From Blastomyces gilchristii SLH14081 (taxonomy: Eukaryota > Ascomycota > Eurotiomycetes > Onygenales > Ajellomycetaceae): a DNA stretch of 64,000 nucleotides. Location of the stretch: contig NW_003101675.1 in the NCBI RefSeq assembly GCF_000003855.2, positions 1,286,007 to 1,350,006 of the forward strand, read 5' to 3'. Under the pieces are notes generated by a model. That model searched no databases. It saw only the letters and a program-made list of their open reading frames with translations, and was not told where the DNA came from. Shown one piece after another: positions 21,988 to 34,480 of this stretch. The translations under genes were made by a program, and so were the position numbers. Position 1 is the first letter of the stretch; each line of letters begins with the position of its first letter.

Positions 21988-22971
21988 AATTGAGTATTAC
22001 AGATAATAAGAATATAAGTATAAGTTCTCTTTAGTTTTTCTTTATTAATCACTAAATTATGTTTATTATCTGATTTTTACTTTCTTATTTTTTAGCTTTA
22101 ATAAGAACATGATTTCTTCTTCTCTTTTTATATATTACAGACTGTTCTTCTGAGTAGAAACTTATTATCTTTATAGACTACAGTTTATAAATAATAGTAT
22201 TAATATCTTTATTACAATCAGATTCTTAGTGAACACTGTGTCATTTTAACTTGTTAAAATTCACAGTATAAAAGTTATATCTTAGCTTTTCCAGATATCT
22301 TATCTATCTGAATGATTCTTAAGTGAACTTATTCATCTTATCAGAATACTCTTATCATTAAATCTTGAATCAGAGCTTATAATCTCACTTATCTGATTTA
22401 ATAATTTTTTTAATCTGATATTCTCTTTCACTGTCTAGTACTTTATGAATACAGTGATGAGTTATAGAGTTCTTTTTTAAGAATTTCTTATATTTACAGA
22501 GTAAAGAGATATAAAAAATATTATATATCTATAACTCAGATAACAGTTTTAATCTATAGAATTATAAACTAACTTTCTTCACATTCTTATAAGACTCTAT
22601 TTATAAGAGATTTAACTTCTTATTAAACCTCTATATAATAATGTTTTTCAGACTTAATCAGTCCCTATTATCTTTCTTGAAACTCTTTATAATATGCTTA
22701 GAGTTGTAGTATCTCTTTTGATACTCTTGAGTCTTTCTCAAGAATTTATAAGCTTTCTTCTGAATGTTCTGAATTCTCTGAGCTCATTCACAGACATTAT
22801 CACACTCTATAGTGTACTCTTGCAGATTTATTAAGATTATTCACAGATAAGTCTCAGTAAGAATCTTAAAGAGAGTTTTACTTATACTGACAGACTTTGA
22901 GTTATTGTATATAAGCTTTATAAGGCATAATCAATACACTCAGTTATTCTCATTATAATTAACAAAGTATT
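21988..22971 (-). pseudogene. Gypsy-5 integrase C-terminus and chromodomain, decayed
   Basis: On the minus strand the frame gives the end of an integrase core, with a Tyr-Asn-Asn-Ser block near 22910 and an AQRIQN...QKRYYN block near 22790-22690. A FHISLL-like block near 22490-22460 follows, then a chromodomain at about 22420-22260. The chromodomain has an EYQIKKI start, an aromatic-rich centre and a FTWE-like end (norm: TWEP). This identifies a chromovirus. The chromodomain would steer integration to heterochromatin. The upstream part is cut by the Gypsy-2 copy B LTR at 22972. Confidence 0.75.
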
Positions 22972-23242
22972 TGTAGCAGGCTACATCTGATTGATAGACT
23001 ATTTCATTACACGTCATAAATCTCTGCTGAAAGCTCTGATTCTCGGTCGCCGATCCTTGGTTGAGAAACTCACGAAGTTTCTATTCTTTCACTCTGAAGC
23101 TTTATCTCATATGTGTATAAATATCCACTCTGATCACTGATTCTTACACTTTCTCTTTTATTTTTCTTCTCTAACATTTCCTACTTTTTGTTATATAAGA
23201 TCTATATCTTAATGCTGATCTATTCAGTGTAGGCTTCTTACA
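22972..23242 (+). repeat. Gypsy-2 copy B 5' LTR
   Basis: 271 bp, TGTAG at the start and TTACA at the end, with TATAAATA at 23116-23123. Aligns with the LTRs at 2491-2746 and 57693-58010. Confidence 0.82.
23116..23123 (+). promoter_or_regulatory. TATA box in Gypsy-2 LTR (copy B)
   Basis: TATAAATA about 145 bp into the LTR, conserved with copy A. Confidence 0.5.
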
Positions 23243-23299
23243 CTTGAACAATGTTCATCATCTTCTCATTAGAAATAAACACTCATTGAAAAGATATCT

Positions 23300-24620
23300 G
23301 AACATGTAACAATGTGTAATAATAAAGAAATAAACAATCAGTTAAGTGAACACTGAGTCTCTAGATAGACGCTTACTCATTAGTCACTCTAGCACTGTAA
23401 CAAGATCTTACAAAGAGAATGTCAGTGAAAGATCTGAGAGTTCTGACATCTTAGATATATGAGATATTCATACAAATACACTTCTTTCAATTTCAAAGAA
23501 CTCTCAAATGCAGATACTATACATCTAATAAATAATATTGCTATGTCTACTGATAACATGAGAGAACTCTTGAATATGAGTATAAATATAGTATTACAGT
23601 GACTCTGAGTAATGTTAAAATTACAACAGTAACAGATAGCTGATATACATGCAAATCAACAATATTAATACAAAGAAATTCAATAATTAACTTAACAAGA
23701 AATCCCTGCACAGACAATTTTAACACTGACTGAATTAGATATAAATCTAATATAAACACTGAAGAAACATCTAGATACTTCTGCATTTTTTAAAACTTCT
23801 AATCTCACTCTGTATCTGTCATAAAGATTGAATATACTCATGAAACTGAGTGTAGATGAAGATATCATCAGTTTATTAACTAATTAAGATTAATATATCA
23901 ATGATCAATTGAAAGATTGCATGAAACAGAAGTTTCATTCATGCATAAAGACATGTCAATCAGTGTTATATACATTTGATAATATTATTAAACATCTCAA
24001 TATTCTGTTCAGAGACACTGCTATGCTGCAGAAGACATTAAATTAATTACAGAGTGTTTAACAAAGAAATACTTGTCTTATAATATTCATCTCTGACTTC
24101 AATATCAAGATTCTAGAAGTAGACAGTCAATTTTGAAAGAATCAAATAAAGATTAATATACTTAAGAAGAAACTAACTTTTGAACTCTTACAAGTTCTTA
24201 TAAGTATAGATAAAGATCTGACTTATAAAGACTTCTGTATACAACTCTGAACATTGAATAATCATCTTATCAAGCTTAAAAGTATCCAGAACAATAGTAA
24301 AAGATGTTACACTTATACATCTGTGCTAAAGAATAATAATACAGATGCCGTGAATTGAGTAGATGTGAATATCTATATATAAACAAGGGTCTTCACCGCC
24401 TGAACAGGCTTCTGAGTCCCTGGGATTGCACCCGAAGAAGCTGTCAATCAACATCAACAAGAAGTGTACATCAACTGTAATTAATCAGAACATATAAATT
24501 TCAACTGTCAATCAGTCTATGTATCTCCTCATTCAAAGAAAGAATTGATATCAGTTCATATTAATTACATTATATTAAAGGAAAATTTGGAAGATAACTA
24601 TGAAGACACTCTGATGAAAC
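23300..24620 (+). pseudogene. Gypsy-2 copy B gag, decayed
   Basis: Reading through stops gives a Ty3-type capsid pattern: LTLYLSWRLNIL-like near 23800, FDNIIKHLNILFRD near 23970-24010, and further helices to about 24330. The short GC-richer patch at 24385-24440 matches 1245-1300 in copy A. The open antisense frame 23547-23786 is a shadow seen in both copies. A zinc knuckle is not clear. Confidence 0.7.
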
Positions 24621-24679
24621 AGAGACAAGATTAGCTTCTATTCAAACTCACAAGCAGGAGCTTGAAGAGGTCAGATGAC

Positions 24680-25640
24680 AATGATTTAAAGAGAAAATGA
24701 TAATAATTGTGATTCTTGTATCTACTGTAATAAATAACATGTATAATATGAAAGCTATGATAGACAGCAGTCTATGTCACTATGCAATGATTAAATCTTC
24801 AGTTATAAGACACTGTAATCTTCAGCATATTCTCTTAATAAAACCCTGACTTCTCACAGAATTTAATAACTCAAAAGATGCTTGTATGTGTTACATGATA
24901 AAACTAAACATAGATATCAAAGATCATTAATATGAAGATGCTTATATATATATGATTAATAATCTTGACTATAATCATATACTAGAACTCATCTGACTAT
25001 CTGAATAAGGCATCTTATTAAATGCTTAAAACAGGAGTTTAATATTCTCTAATAAGGATCAAATTCATGAAGATGATGTTCAAAAGACTATGAACCTGAC
25101 ACAGATCTCTGCTAAGGCTTATGAATTGCTTTGAAAAAGCTCTTAATAAAGTCACTGCCAAGGTCACTGACAAGATTACTGATAGCAGAACTGTGTATCA
25201 ATCTACTCTGTTAGTCTGACTGATATTAAAAAAGCTCTAGAAAAGTTATCTCATGTTATAATAACAGATTCTTATACAAAACTCTCTTAATAATATCATG
25301 AATATCTAGATGTCTTCTGATAAGATAATGTTACAAATCTATCTCACTTACAAGACTCAGAAGTAGATCACAGTATCAAGCTGAAAAAGAAGAATGATAA
25401 GGATCTTGAATCACTCTGAGACTCTCTTTATAATATATTCTGAGATGAACTTCTTCTTCTTTGAAAGACACTTAATGATTTATTGAATAAAGAATTCATA
25501 TGTATTAGTAACTCTTTTACTACAGCTTCTATTCTCTTGACAAAGAAATCAGATGAAGAACTTCAATTCTGTGTATACTATTGAGAAGTGAATAGATTAA
25601 TAAAGAAAGTCTACTATTCTTTATTTTAATCAATAAAACT
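24680..25640 (+). pseudogene. Gypsy-2 copy B protease and RT start, decayed
   Basis: A protease block Ala-Met-Ile-Asp-Ser-Ser lies near 24755 (norm: IDSG), with an LDYNHIL flap-side block near 24965. The RT N-terminus follows from about 25400, with LNKEFI near 25485, the CVYYWEVNRLIKK-like block near 25570-25610, and then MITE 1. Confidence 0.78.
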
Positions 25641-25652
25641 CTAGCTTGTATC

Positions 25653-26156
25653 TAGACTGACCGTGTGACCATGTCTGAGACCAGAATCAGAATATTTGAT
25701 CATCTCATTATCAATTTAACTGATCTGATTACACAGTTTTAAGATCAGATAGTAGTCTCATACTGTCTCAGTGAGACTTACTGTCTACTCTTATTATATT
25801 TTTTAAATGAGATCATGATTTTCACTTCTCAATTTCAATTATTTTTATTGCTTTAAATGACTTTAAATCTCATTCGAGTGTTAGCAAAAAGTGTTACTTT
25901 TTAAAAAATTAAGAATAGTCTAAAAAATATTAAAATATCTAAAAAGAGTAACTTTATACTAAGAATGAGACTAAATGAAATCAAATGAGATCACTTTCTT
26001 ATTTTTTCTAAGTCATGATCTGATTTTGATATCAGATAACTAGTCACTTTGTATATTTTTTTAATGATTAGTCCCAGCGGGATTCACGTCAAAAAATGTA
26101 TGGAATCAGATCATATGAAGCCAAACGTGAAATTCATGATCTCAGCGGTCAGTCTA
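25653..26156. mobile_element. hAT MITE 1 (504 bp)
   Basis: Ends TAGACTGACCG and (inverted) TAGACTGACCG, flanked by a perfect 8-bp TSD CTTGTATC (25645-25652 and 26157-26164). The 8-bp TSD and TAG... ends indicate the hAT superfamily. No coding capacity. About 35 bp at the left end match the large hAT element at 58610. Inserted in the RT of Gypsy-2 copy B. Confidence 0.93.
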
Positions 26157-26159
26157 CTT

Positions 26160-26900
26160 GTATCAGATAAGCTCAATGATTTATAAAGCTAGATGTCATT
26201 ACTACTTTTTATAAGATCTGTATCACTGAAGAACATGACTGACTTACAGTATTTTAAATATAATATAATCTCTTTGAATAAGTACTCACATCTTTTGAAT
26301 TAGCTAATGCTCTCAGTATATTTCAGATATATATCAACTAAGCACTTCAAGATTTTTTTGATAAGTTTGTATCTACTTATCTCGATGACATTCTCATCTT
26401 TACTGATAAGTTCAGAAAAGAATATCAAGAATATGTATAAAGAGTATTATAATAACTATGAGAAGCAGAACTACTGATAGACATAGACAAGTATAATTTT
26501 AAAGTCAAGAGTATGAAATATCTAGATTTTATTATAGAAGCTGATAAGGAAATCTGAGTGAATTCTGAGAAGATCTCTGCTATTCTTGAATAAGAAGCTT
26601 CATATACTGTGAAAGATATACAAACCTTCATCAGATTTACTAACTTCTATCAGTGATTTATATAAAACTTCTCAGATATTATGAGATCACTTACAAAACT
26701 CATTAAGAAGAACTCAGTATTTCAATAATCAGCTGACACTGATGCTGTATTTATACAGATAAAAAAGATATTTATTAATACTTCTCTGTTAATAATATTT
26801 AACTCTGACTATGAAATAGTTGTTAAAGCTGACTTCTGTATAAAAAATACTTACTGCCTATAAACACTCTTAAACTGAATCTCTAGACATAATCTTCAGA
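26160..26900 (+). pseudogene. Gypsy-2 copy B RT, second part
   Basis: Continues the RT after MITE 1. STYLDDILIFTD near 26373-26405 keeps both catalytic Asp, the only YxDD box in the window that does. A VNSEKISAILEWE-like block follows near 26560, then FIRFTNFYQWFI near 26630-26670. An Asp-Phe block near 26830 begins RNase H and then similarity is lost. Confidence 0.82.
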
Positions 26901-26959
26901 GATACTTATAAACTGAAAAGAAACTTTCTTAACCTGTGATTACTTAAGATTATCTATTG

Positions 26960-27850
26960 AATCCCAATCTATAAACGCTTTTACAAGTTTGTATTTAAAA
27001 TTGACTTACAAGCTCAGCTATGTGATATGAAAGATGAAGAAGCTATTATTTATACAATAACAGATCTATACTATACTGAAGTCAAGAATTGACTGAATTA
27101 TCTAGACAATAATCATGAGAGATTCTACTAATTGATTTTCAAGACCTATCTAGAGAATAAGTTAAGAGACTTTATAAGTCAGACAGAGCATATCTGAACT
27201 GTGATAACTAATATTAGAAAAATAGATAAGAAATCTGATAAAGACTGCTCAAAGTACCTTATAAAATTGTGATATAAATTAAGATCTATGAAAACAGAGC
27301 TCTGCAACAAGATCTGAATAATGATATTTATAAAGAAGCTGAATGCAGATATATAGAATAAGCTTATTCAGTATAACTCTAAGCTTTTAACTCTGAAGAA
27401 ACTACTAACTCTCATTTATCACTTACAGATTGCTGTGAGAGTCACAGATCTGTGAAGAGTAGATCACTGACTAGTTCTGTGAGAGCTAGAATAATATAAA
27501 ATAGATTTACTAAGAAAAGATAATAAGATATAGAGAGATTTATATCTGACTACTAAGAAAAGAGAGAGAGCTTTACAAGCTTCTGTGAACAGAGTATATA
27601 ATAGAGTGACTAAGAAAAAGACTCTCTGCTTTATCTATTTTAAATCAGAACATCTTCATGCAAACTATTCTGATAAATTAAAATAGAAATTTGAGATGTT
27701 ACAGACAGAGCCAGCAAATGTCTTTTTAAGAGTCTTAAAGTTAACACCTGAATCTGTTACTCTCTTAATAAAAATGCATGTTTATAAGAAGTAACTGTAT
27801 CACAGTAGCACTACTCTACAAGTATATGAAGTATTAATAAACTTAGAATC
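26960..27850 (+). pseudogene. Gypsy-3 gag, decayed
   Basis: The capsid pattern includes KIDLQAQLCDMKDEEAIIYT (26999-27058) and a coiled-coil-like C-terminal half. A zinc knuckle lies near 27630-27680, Cys-Phe-Ile-Tyr...His...Tyr, where two Cys seem to have become Tyr. Frame changes and stops are frequent. Confidence 0.75.
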
Positions 27851-28926
27851 TCAGATTACTATAGTGTTTTAAACACTCACAGAGTAAATAAGCTGAGTGA
27901 TGAAAACTGAGAATCTGCTCTTATAATAAGCAGAGTATGAGATCTTAAATCTGAGAACTGAGAGACTTATAGAAGTTATCTTTAAATTACAAGATCTCTC
28001 TGAAACTTGAAGAAGATTGATAGAAACTATGATTATCACAGACATCACAGATAACATATACTTGAGACTTGTATAACTTTAAAGATATAATTTATATATA
28101 ACTGTCTATAAGTCAGGTTTATACTTCTAATCAGTGTTAATAGACTCACTTATAAAGATAGAATCAGTTAATACTGTAGAGTTAATTAGAGAAGACAAGC
28201 TTATCTATATAATAAGTTTACAAATATCTGAGAACTTTATGATTATAAAAACTGAGCTTCAGATAGTAGAGAAATACTGAGATCTTATAGAGATATTCAG
28301 TGTAGCTAAGAGAGCTGAGCTTTTATCTCACTGTAAGAAGAATCTGATAATAGATTTAATAGAAGAATAGAAACTCTTCTGAAAATCATTCTATAAGCTC
28401 TTTTATTATGACACAGAAGCTCTACAGACTTATGTAAAGAAGAATCTGAAGAATAACTTTATCTAATCTTTGTAGATCTCTGTAAGAGCCTCTGTGATAG
28501 TTATGAAGAAGAAGAATAAAGATCTCAGATTATATGTAAACTACTACAATCTGAACTTTAAGATTCTAAAGAGTTACTACTCTCTATCACTGATTGAGAA
28601 TGTGATCAACTGTCTTATAGAAGCTATCATATTCATACAACTGAATATAATTAATACATATACATAACTGTGAATATAGTCTGAGAATGAATAAAAGACT
28701 ATCTTTAGAACTGTACTGAGATTATTTAAATATCTAGTAATATTTTTTAATTTGACTAATATCTCTGTAACATTTCAGTCTTTCATTAATAAAACACTGT
28801 ATATATATCTGAATATCTCTGTGATAATATATCTGAATAGTGTAACAGTATACTCTGTGAAGAAGAAAGAATATACTGAGTATGTATAAACTGTATTAAA
28901 GATCTTAGATAAGACAGAACTCTATA
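27851..28926 (+). pseudogene. Gypsy-3 protease and RT, first part, decayed
   Basis: A weak protease block near 27835-27870 is followed by a linker. The RT has DLRLYVNYYNLN near 28520-28556 and YLNSVTVYS near 28830 in place of YLDDVLIYS. Both Asp are lost. MITE 2 follows directly after a TELYID block. Confidence 0.75.
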
Positions 28927-29432
28927 TAGACTGACCGTGTGACCGTGTCTGAGACCAGAACCAGATTTTTTGATAGTCTCATTACCAATTCGACTGATCC
29001 CATTACACGGTTTTAACATTAGATAGTAGTCTCATACTGTCTCAGTGAGACTTACTGTCTACTCTTGTCACATTTTCCAAATGAGATCATGATTTCCACT
29101 TCTCAATTTAAATTATTTTTATTGCTTTAAATGACTTTAAATCTCATTTGAGCATTATCAAAAAGTGTTACTTTTTAAAAAATTGAAAATAGTCTAAAAA
29201 AAACCTTAAAATGTCTAAAAATAGTAACTTTATGCCAAGAATGTGACTAAATGGGACCAAATGAAACCACTTTCTCATTTTTTTCAAGTCATGGTTTCAT
29301 TTTAAGATCTGATATATAGTCACTTTACATGTTTTTTTGATAGCTAGTCCCAGCGGGATTCACGCCAAGAAATGTATGAGATCAGACCAAATGGGACCAA
29401 ACGTGAAATTCATGGTCCTGGCGGCCAGTCTA
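28927..29432. mobile_element. hAT MITE 2 (506 bp)
   Basis: Ends TAGACTGACCG and (inverted) TAGACTGGCCG. The TSD is ACTCTATA (28919-28926) and ACTGTATA (29433-29440), one mismatch. It is the least mutated of the three MITEs, keeping GGGACC and CGCC blocks. Inserted in the RT of Gypsy-3. Confidence 0.92.
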
Positions 29433-30703
29433 ACTGTATATTAAGCTTATAAAGTATATCTTCAGTATCTACTGAATTAATTTTCTAAAATATATAATCA
29501 CTGTAAATAGTATTCAGATGAAATCTTTACAGATTAAGACTATTCTATTATAATCAGAATTAACTAGTATTTATAAGATTCAGATCTTTCCGAGCTTTTT
29601 GAATTTCTATAGAAAATTCATCTTTATATTTATAAGAATCTTCTTAGCTCTTACAGACATGCTGAAGAGTGAAAACAAGAAAAGATTATCTTATAAATGA
29701 AGAATAAAAAGATTATTAAGAAGAGAGAACTGTAAGAAATTTCTTATATCAGAAGCTTATAAGATTTTTATAAGATTAAAATAGATATTTATAGACACAG
29801 TGATACTATTTCACTTTAATTTCTTAGTCATAACTAGATTAAAGATAGATGCTTTCTTCTTTATAATTTCAGAAATAGTCTTATAACTATAGCTAAACAG
29901 AAACTAGATTTTAGTAATCTTTTTCTTATAAAAGATGTATTCTGTAGAGATTAACTATAATATTTATAATCAGAAGTTTTTTATAATAGTGAAATTCTTT
30001 TATCACTGATGTTACTACTTTAAAAATCTTATAACAGTGAATACTATTAGAACTGATTATAATAAATTATAATAGTTTACTTTAATTAAGAAAGTCTCAC
30101 AGCAGCAGATTCACTGAGCTCAGAAACTAAGTGAGTTCTGATTCAAGATAGAGCATATTAAGAGAACTAAGAACTCAGTGAATGAATTCTCTCACAGGCC
30201 TGACTATGTCAAGAAGATCAGAGTGAGAGATACAGAGAAGCTAGAGAAGATAGAAAAGCTTTATAAGATACTCAAATTAAGCATTATGAAGAAATTAACT
30301 CAAGAGTCTCTCAATTCTCTGTAAGAGAAGAGAGAGAAGAGAGAAAAGAAGTCTGTACAACTACTCTCTATAATACTGAGAGTCAACACTCTGAGAATGT
30401 TTACAAAGATTCTTGAACAGAGTATCTATAATATGAAAAATTTACAGACTTTGAGAAGTACTGTAGAAGATATAATATAAGAAGAAACAGAATATAAGTC
30501 TTTATAAGATCTTCTATTCAGATTATCAGAACTGCAAATGAAGAATAAATATACTCAGTATATTCAGAAACTGCTTATAATAGAGAGTAACACTGTAGAA
30601 ACAAAGAATTCAAGAGACTTAAATATTCTTTTATAAAGAGAGAGCTCAATTTATATATCTGTAAATAAGTTTCTATATATAGAACTTATTAAAAGATATT
30701 ATA
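29433..30703 (+). pseudogene. Gypsy-3 RT end, RNase H and linker, decayed
   Basis: After MITE 2 the frame gives FLNFYRKFIF near 29598 and an SENKKRLSYKW block near 29670. An RNase H core follows near 29815-29880, then YSVEINYNIYNQKFFIIVKF near 29940-29999 and a VSWQQIHWAWKLSEFWFKIE-like block near 30090-30150. A Lys-rich linker runs to 30703, where Gypsy-4 begins. Confidence 0.8.
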
Positions 30704-31247
30704 TGTCACACCCCCAGCCGCGTCAAGGCCTCATTGCGGTTTCACACAGCTCATTGCTTTCTTGCGGATGATTTCATCCATTCTACAGGCCATTCGAACT
30801 GGTTTCCAACCACTCTATGACATCATTCGGATATATTATAGGAAGATCTGATTGATGAATATGAGAACCCTGCTTCTATATAAGGTCAGCAGATTACTCT
30901 TTCATGACAGTGAGACACTGCTGAGGTATCACTTCAGCTATTCTTACTCATGAAATGAGAGAAGAGTATTCACTCATTGTCTATATAGAATAGCTAGATA
31001 CTGACTTCTTATCAAAGAAGTCAGTGATTCATTTTTCTTCTACTGAAATATATATAAGAGTTACTCCATTTCTCATACAATCTTCTTAGTATACTAAGTA
31101 TTATATCTGTGATATTCTTGTGATAACTCTGTAGTCTATAAGCTCACTATTCAAGCAAGATAGTCAAGCTCACTTATACAGCTTCTTAAACAACTATCTC
31201 TATATAACACTGCTGCCTAGTCATCACTTCAGTTTTATTATATTATA
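30704..31247 (+). repeat. Gypsy-4 5' LTR
   Basis: Begins TGTCACACCCCCAGCCGCG and keeps GC-rich blocks in its first 120 bp. TATATAAG boxes lie near 30878 and 31050. Ends with TATA where the 3' LTR has TACA. Confidence 0.9.
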
Positions 31248-31500
31248 ATTTAAATCACTTAATCTGATTACAAGTTTGAATCAGTTGAGCTCTATTAATG
31301 AACTGATATAATCTCACACATCTGTGCTAAGACTGATCTGATCTTATTCTCTAAGAGAAACTTCATATCATTCTCTAGAGTGTGTACATCTCTATTCTGA
31401 CAGAAATTCAAGATTTCTGAATCTGCTGCATATTTTGACATAAGCTCTTCAATCACTCTGTCATTATCACAGCCTCTACACACCTATATCTATTATGAAG
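31248..31500 (+). other. Gypsy-4 leader
   Basis: No gene recognised. The minus-strand frame 31295-31483 overlaps the leader and has no known family. No clear primer site. Confidence 0.4.
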
Positions 31501-31529
31501 ATAGAGAGATTAAGATTAAAGATTCTTCA

Positions 31530-32330
31530 AATTATAAGAGAAATATATTGTCTGAATTTCACAGCTTTATCTATACTCTTGAACAGAAATTTCACCTTAA
31601 TCTGAGTCAGTTTAATACTTATAAGATATAAGTAATATACACTGTCAACTGTCTTAAAGATATCTCTACAACTACTTGAGCTATTAAGAAAAGAGAGCTT
31701 GAGTGTATTAATACTATAATAACTTGAGAAGAATTCAAGAACTTTCTACTGAATTAAATTGAAGATTATTATAACTGCAGCTTCACAGCAGTACAGCAGT
31801 TCAACTCATTATATTAATAAGATAATGAGAATTCTTCTGATTTCAATATAAGATTTGAAGAATATTGAGAGCAATTGACTAATAATTTAAATCAATTAAA
31901 AATACAGCTTTATCTCACAAAGCTGACTTATAAAATGTGAATAATAATATCACAGTATCAGAGTTCATTAACTAATTATACTGAGCTTGTTAACTTAGTC
32001 TTCTGAATTTATTTCAATAATTAATTCTCTGAGAAAAAGATTAATAACATTCTTTCTAAGTAATTAATAATAGAATCTAAACAGTGCTGTAACAGCTCTA
32101 GTATAGAGAAAGTAAAGAAGAATTTCAAGTATTCTGATTCTTCACTCACTGTGAAGAAATATTAAAAAAGATTTGATAAAGATCTCTATTTTAACTGCAG
32201 AGCTGATAATCACTATACTAGTAATTATAAGAAGCTGAAGAAGAAAAGAAACTGAGAAGATATCTTCTCAAAGTTAACTTCTCTTCTGACAAATATATTT
32301 ATAAAAGATAAAGAAGAGAAAGAAATAAAG
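31530..32330 (+). pseudogene. Gypsy-4 gag, decayed
   Basis: The capsid pattern runs to about 32080, with a zinc knuckle near 32185-32230 (Phe-Asn-Cys-x4-Asn-His-Tyr-Thr-Ser-Asn-Tyr, norm CX2CX4HX4C). The first and last Cys are Tyr. A Lys-rich tail follows. Stops are mostly TGA at probable Trp positions. Confidence 0.75.
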
Positions 32331-32399
32331 AATTAATAATTCTTATATCTCTGAGTTTATGTTATAATCATAATATATATTTTAAATAAGAAGATATCA

Positions 32400-32910
32400 G
32401 TGAGATATCTACTTAACTTGAAGATAGATACTAACTTCATATTCTATTTCTTTTCTTTGATAAAGAATTGAAAGAAGATAGATCTGTCAGATTATATGAA
32501 ATTTACTGATGAAATGAAGTATCATCATTTTAACATAATTCAAGTGAAGTGTGTGATCACAAACTCAGAAGAAATCTTTAAGAAAAGCAGTCTGCTTCTT
32601 CACACAATTAATATCATAGATAAGAATGTCATTCTAGATCTCTTATAATTAAGAGAAAACAATTCTCTCATTAACTGAGTTATTCAGATATAATGATATC
32701 ATCTCACTGATAAAGAGACAGTGATAGAGAAATCTGAAGAGTTTCATTGAAAGAATCTTAAGAAATAAATAGAGTTGATATACTGTGTAGCAGATAACTG
32801 AGACTTGAAGATAGATAAAGAAGTTTTCACTCTTACTGTAAGATTAGCAGCAGTATCTATTATTAAAGACAGATGTACATGATGTCTCTTTACAGACTAT
32901 AAGAATATCT
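32400..32910 (+). pseudogene. Gypsy-4 protease region, decayed
   Basis: A weak protease block near 32420 (KIDTNF, norm: IDSGA) and an IDKNVILDL block near 32615-32640 (norm: ILGxxWL). The assembly gap follows before RT. Confidence 0.6.
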
Positions 32911-33010
32911 NNNNNNNNNNNNNNNNNNNNNNNNNNNNNNNNNNNNNNNNNNNNNNNNNNNNNNNNNNNNNNNNNNNNNNNNNNNNNNNNNNNNNNNNNN
33001 NNNNNNNNNN
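32911..33010. other. Assembly gap (100 N)
   Basis: Exactly 100 N, the usual placeholder for a gap of unknown size. It lies between the protease and RT of Gypsy-4, so little coding sequence need be missing, but its true length is unknown. Confidence 0.99.
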
Positions 33011-34480
33011 TCTTTTCAGAAAGAAGAAGCAGTGAAGTTTTCTGATACTAAGATATAATATAAGATCTGTCTTGAAGATAATATAACAGTACTATACAGA
33101 TCTCTTTATAATTTATCTGTAAAGAAATTGAAATATTCTGTACAAATATCTTGAGAAAGTACAATTAAAGAACTGAATACATTCATTAAAGAGTTCAGCA
33201 GAGATACTCATACTCTTTGTATTTAAGAAGAACAGTAGACTACATCTATATATAGACTACAGAGGCCTTAATAAGACAACAGTTAAGAATCAGTATTCAT
33301 TATTATTAATTAACAAGATGATTGATCAATTATCTAGAGTAAAGATATTCTTGAAGATTGATATACAGAATATCTGTCATAGAATCAGAGTTAACAAAGA
33401 TGACATTTGAAAAATAACTTTTTATATCAAGTACAGCAATTTTGAATATCTTATTTTATCTTTTGATCTTTGTAATACTTCAGTCATATTTCAGATCTAT
33501 ATAAATGAGATACTGCAGAGCCTTGTCACTGTCTTCTACATAGTATACTTAAATAACATTCTAATCTTCTCAAAAATAGAGAAAGAATATGATACTCATG
33601 TTCAAGAAGTGTTGAGTCACTTGAGATAGCATTAACTCTATACAAACACTGAAAAATGCTCATTCTACATGCAGGAGATTGATTTCATAGAGTATATTAT
33701 TAAGATTAATGACATTTTAATAAATAAAAGCTGAGTCTCTGTCATTGAGAAATAGCTAATGTCACAGATATACTGTGAAATGCAGATATTTCTAGAATTT
33801 GCAAAATTCTACAGATAATTTATCTATATATATTCACAGATTACTGTCTCTCTTACAGATCTGTTAAAGAGAAGTATGAAAGACAGAAAAACAGAACTGT
33901 GTATTCTCACTCAAGACACTGTACAGATATTTATAGTATTAAAACAAGCTTTTACAGATGTCATAATACTGAATCACTTTAATTCTGACTTACTCAGGCA
34001 GTATAAGATCAATGTATCTGAGAATGAGATCTATAGAATCTTTTCACAGTTGATACTGAACATCTTTCAATATTGAAAGAATCAGAGAATAATAATCTCT
34101 GAAAATATAGACAATGAAATGTCTGTAAGAGAGGACTTTTTCACAGAGTCTATAAGATACTATAAATAAAGATCAGTGATCTTCTTCTTCAAGAAGTTAT
34201 CACTCATATAGAGAAGATATGATACTCATGATTAAGAGATATTAATAATTATCAAATTCTTTAAGATCTGATGATATTATCTTCAGAATAGTAAGTACTC
34301 AGTGTAAGTTCTCACTGATTATACAAATCTGTGTTACTTCTTGATAACAAAGAGCTTAATAGAACATCAAGTCAGATGAGCAGAGCTGCTTTCAGAGTAT
34401 GATTTCTATATTCAATATTATTCAGATCAGCTTCATTCTGCTGATACACTGTTTAGACAGTCTGATTATAATATTATTAA
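33011..34480 (+). pseudogene. Gypsy-4 RT and RNase H, decayed
   Basis: The RT has an NQYSLLLINKMIDQL block near 33290-33335, FLKIDIQN near 33350 and YLNNILIFS near 33550 (both YxDD Asp changed to Asn). It ends with FLEFAKFYRWFI near 33790-33825. RNase H follows, with an HFNSD block near 33977 and an open stretch at 33876-34076. A HQVRWAELLSEYDF-like block lies near 34365-34407. Confidence 0.83.

Larger units (their letters stand above)
22972..26900 (+). mobile_element. Gypsy-2 copy B (5' LTR to RT; 3' part missing)
   Basis: The 5' LTR 22972-23242 is followed by gag, protease and RT on the plus strand, interrupted by hAT MITE 1. After RT the sequence passes near 26900-26960 into gag of a different element (Gypsy-3) with no LTR between them. 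RNase H, integrase and the 3' LTR are therefore missing here. Confidence 0.8.
26940..30703 (+). mobile_element. Gypsy-3, 5' and central part (continues at 46271)
   Basis: A second plus-strand Ty3/Gypsy element with gag, protease, RT and RNase H, interrupted by MITE 2 and, at 30703, by the whole of Gypsy-4. Its integrase start resumes at 46271, immediately after the Gypsy-4 TSD. No LTR was found at its left edge. Confidence 0.8.
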
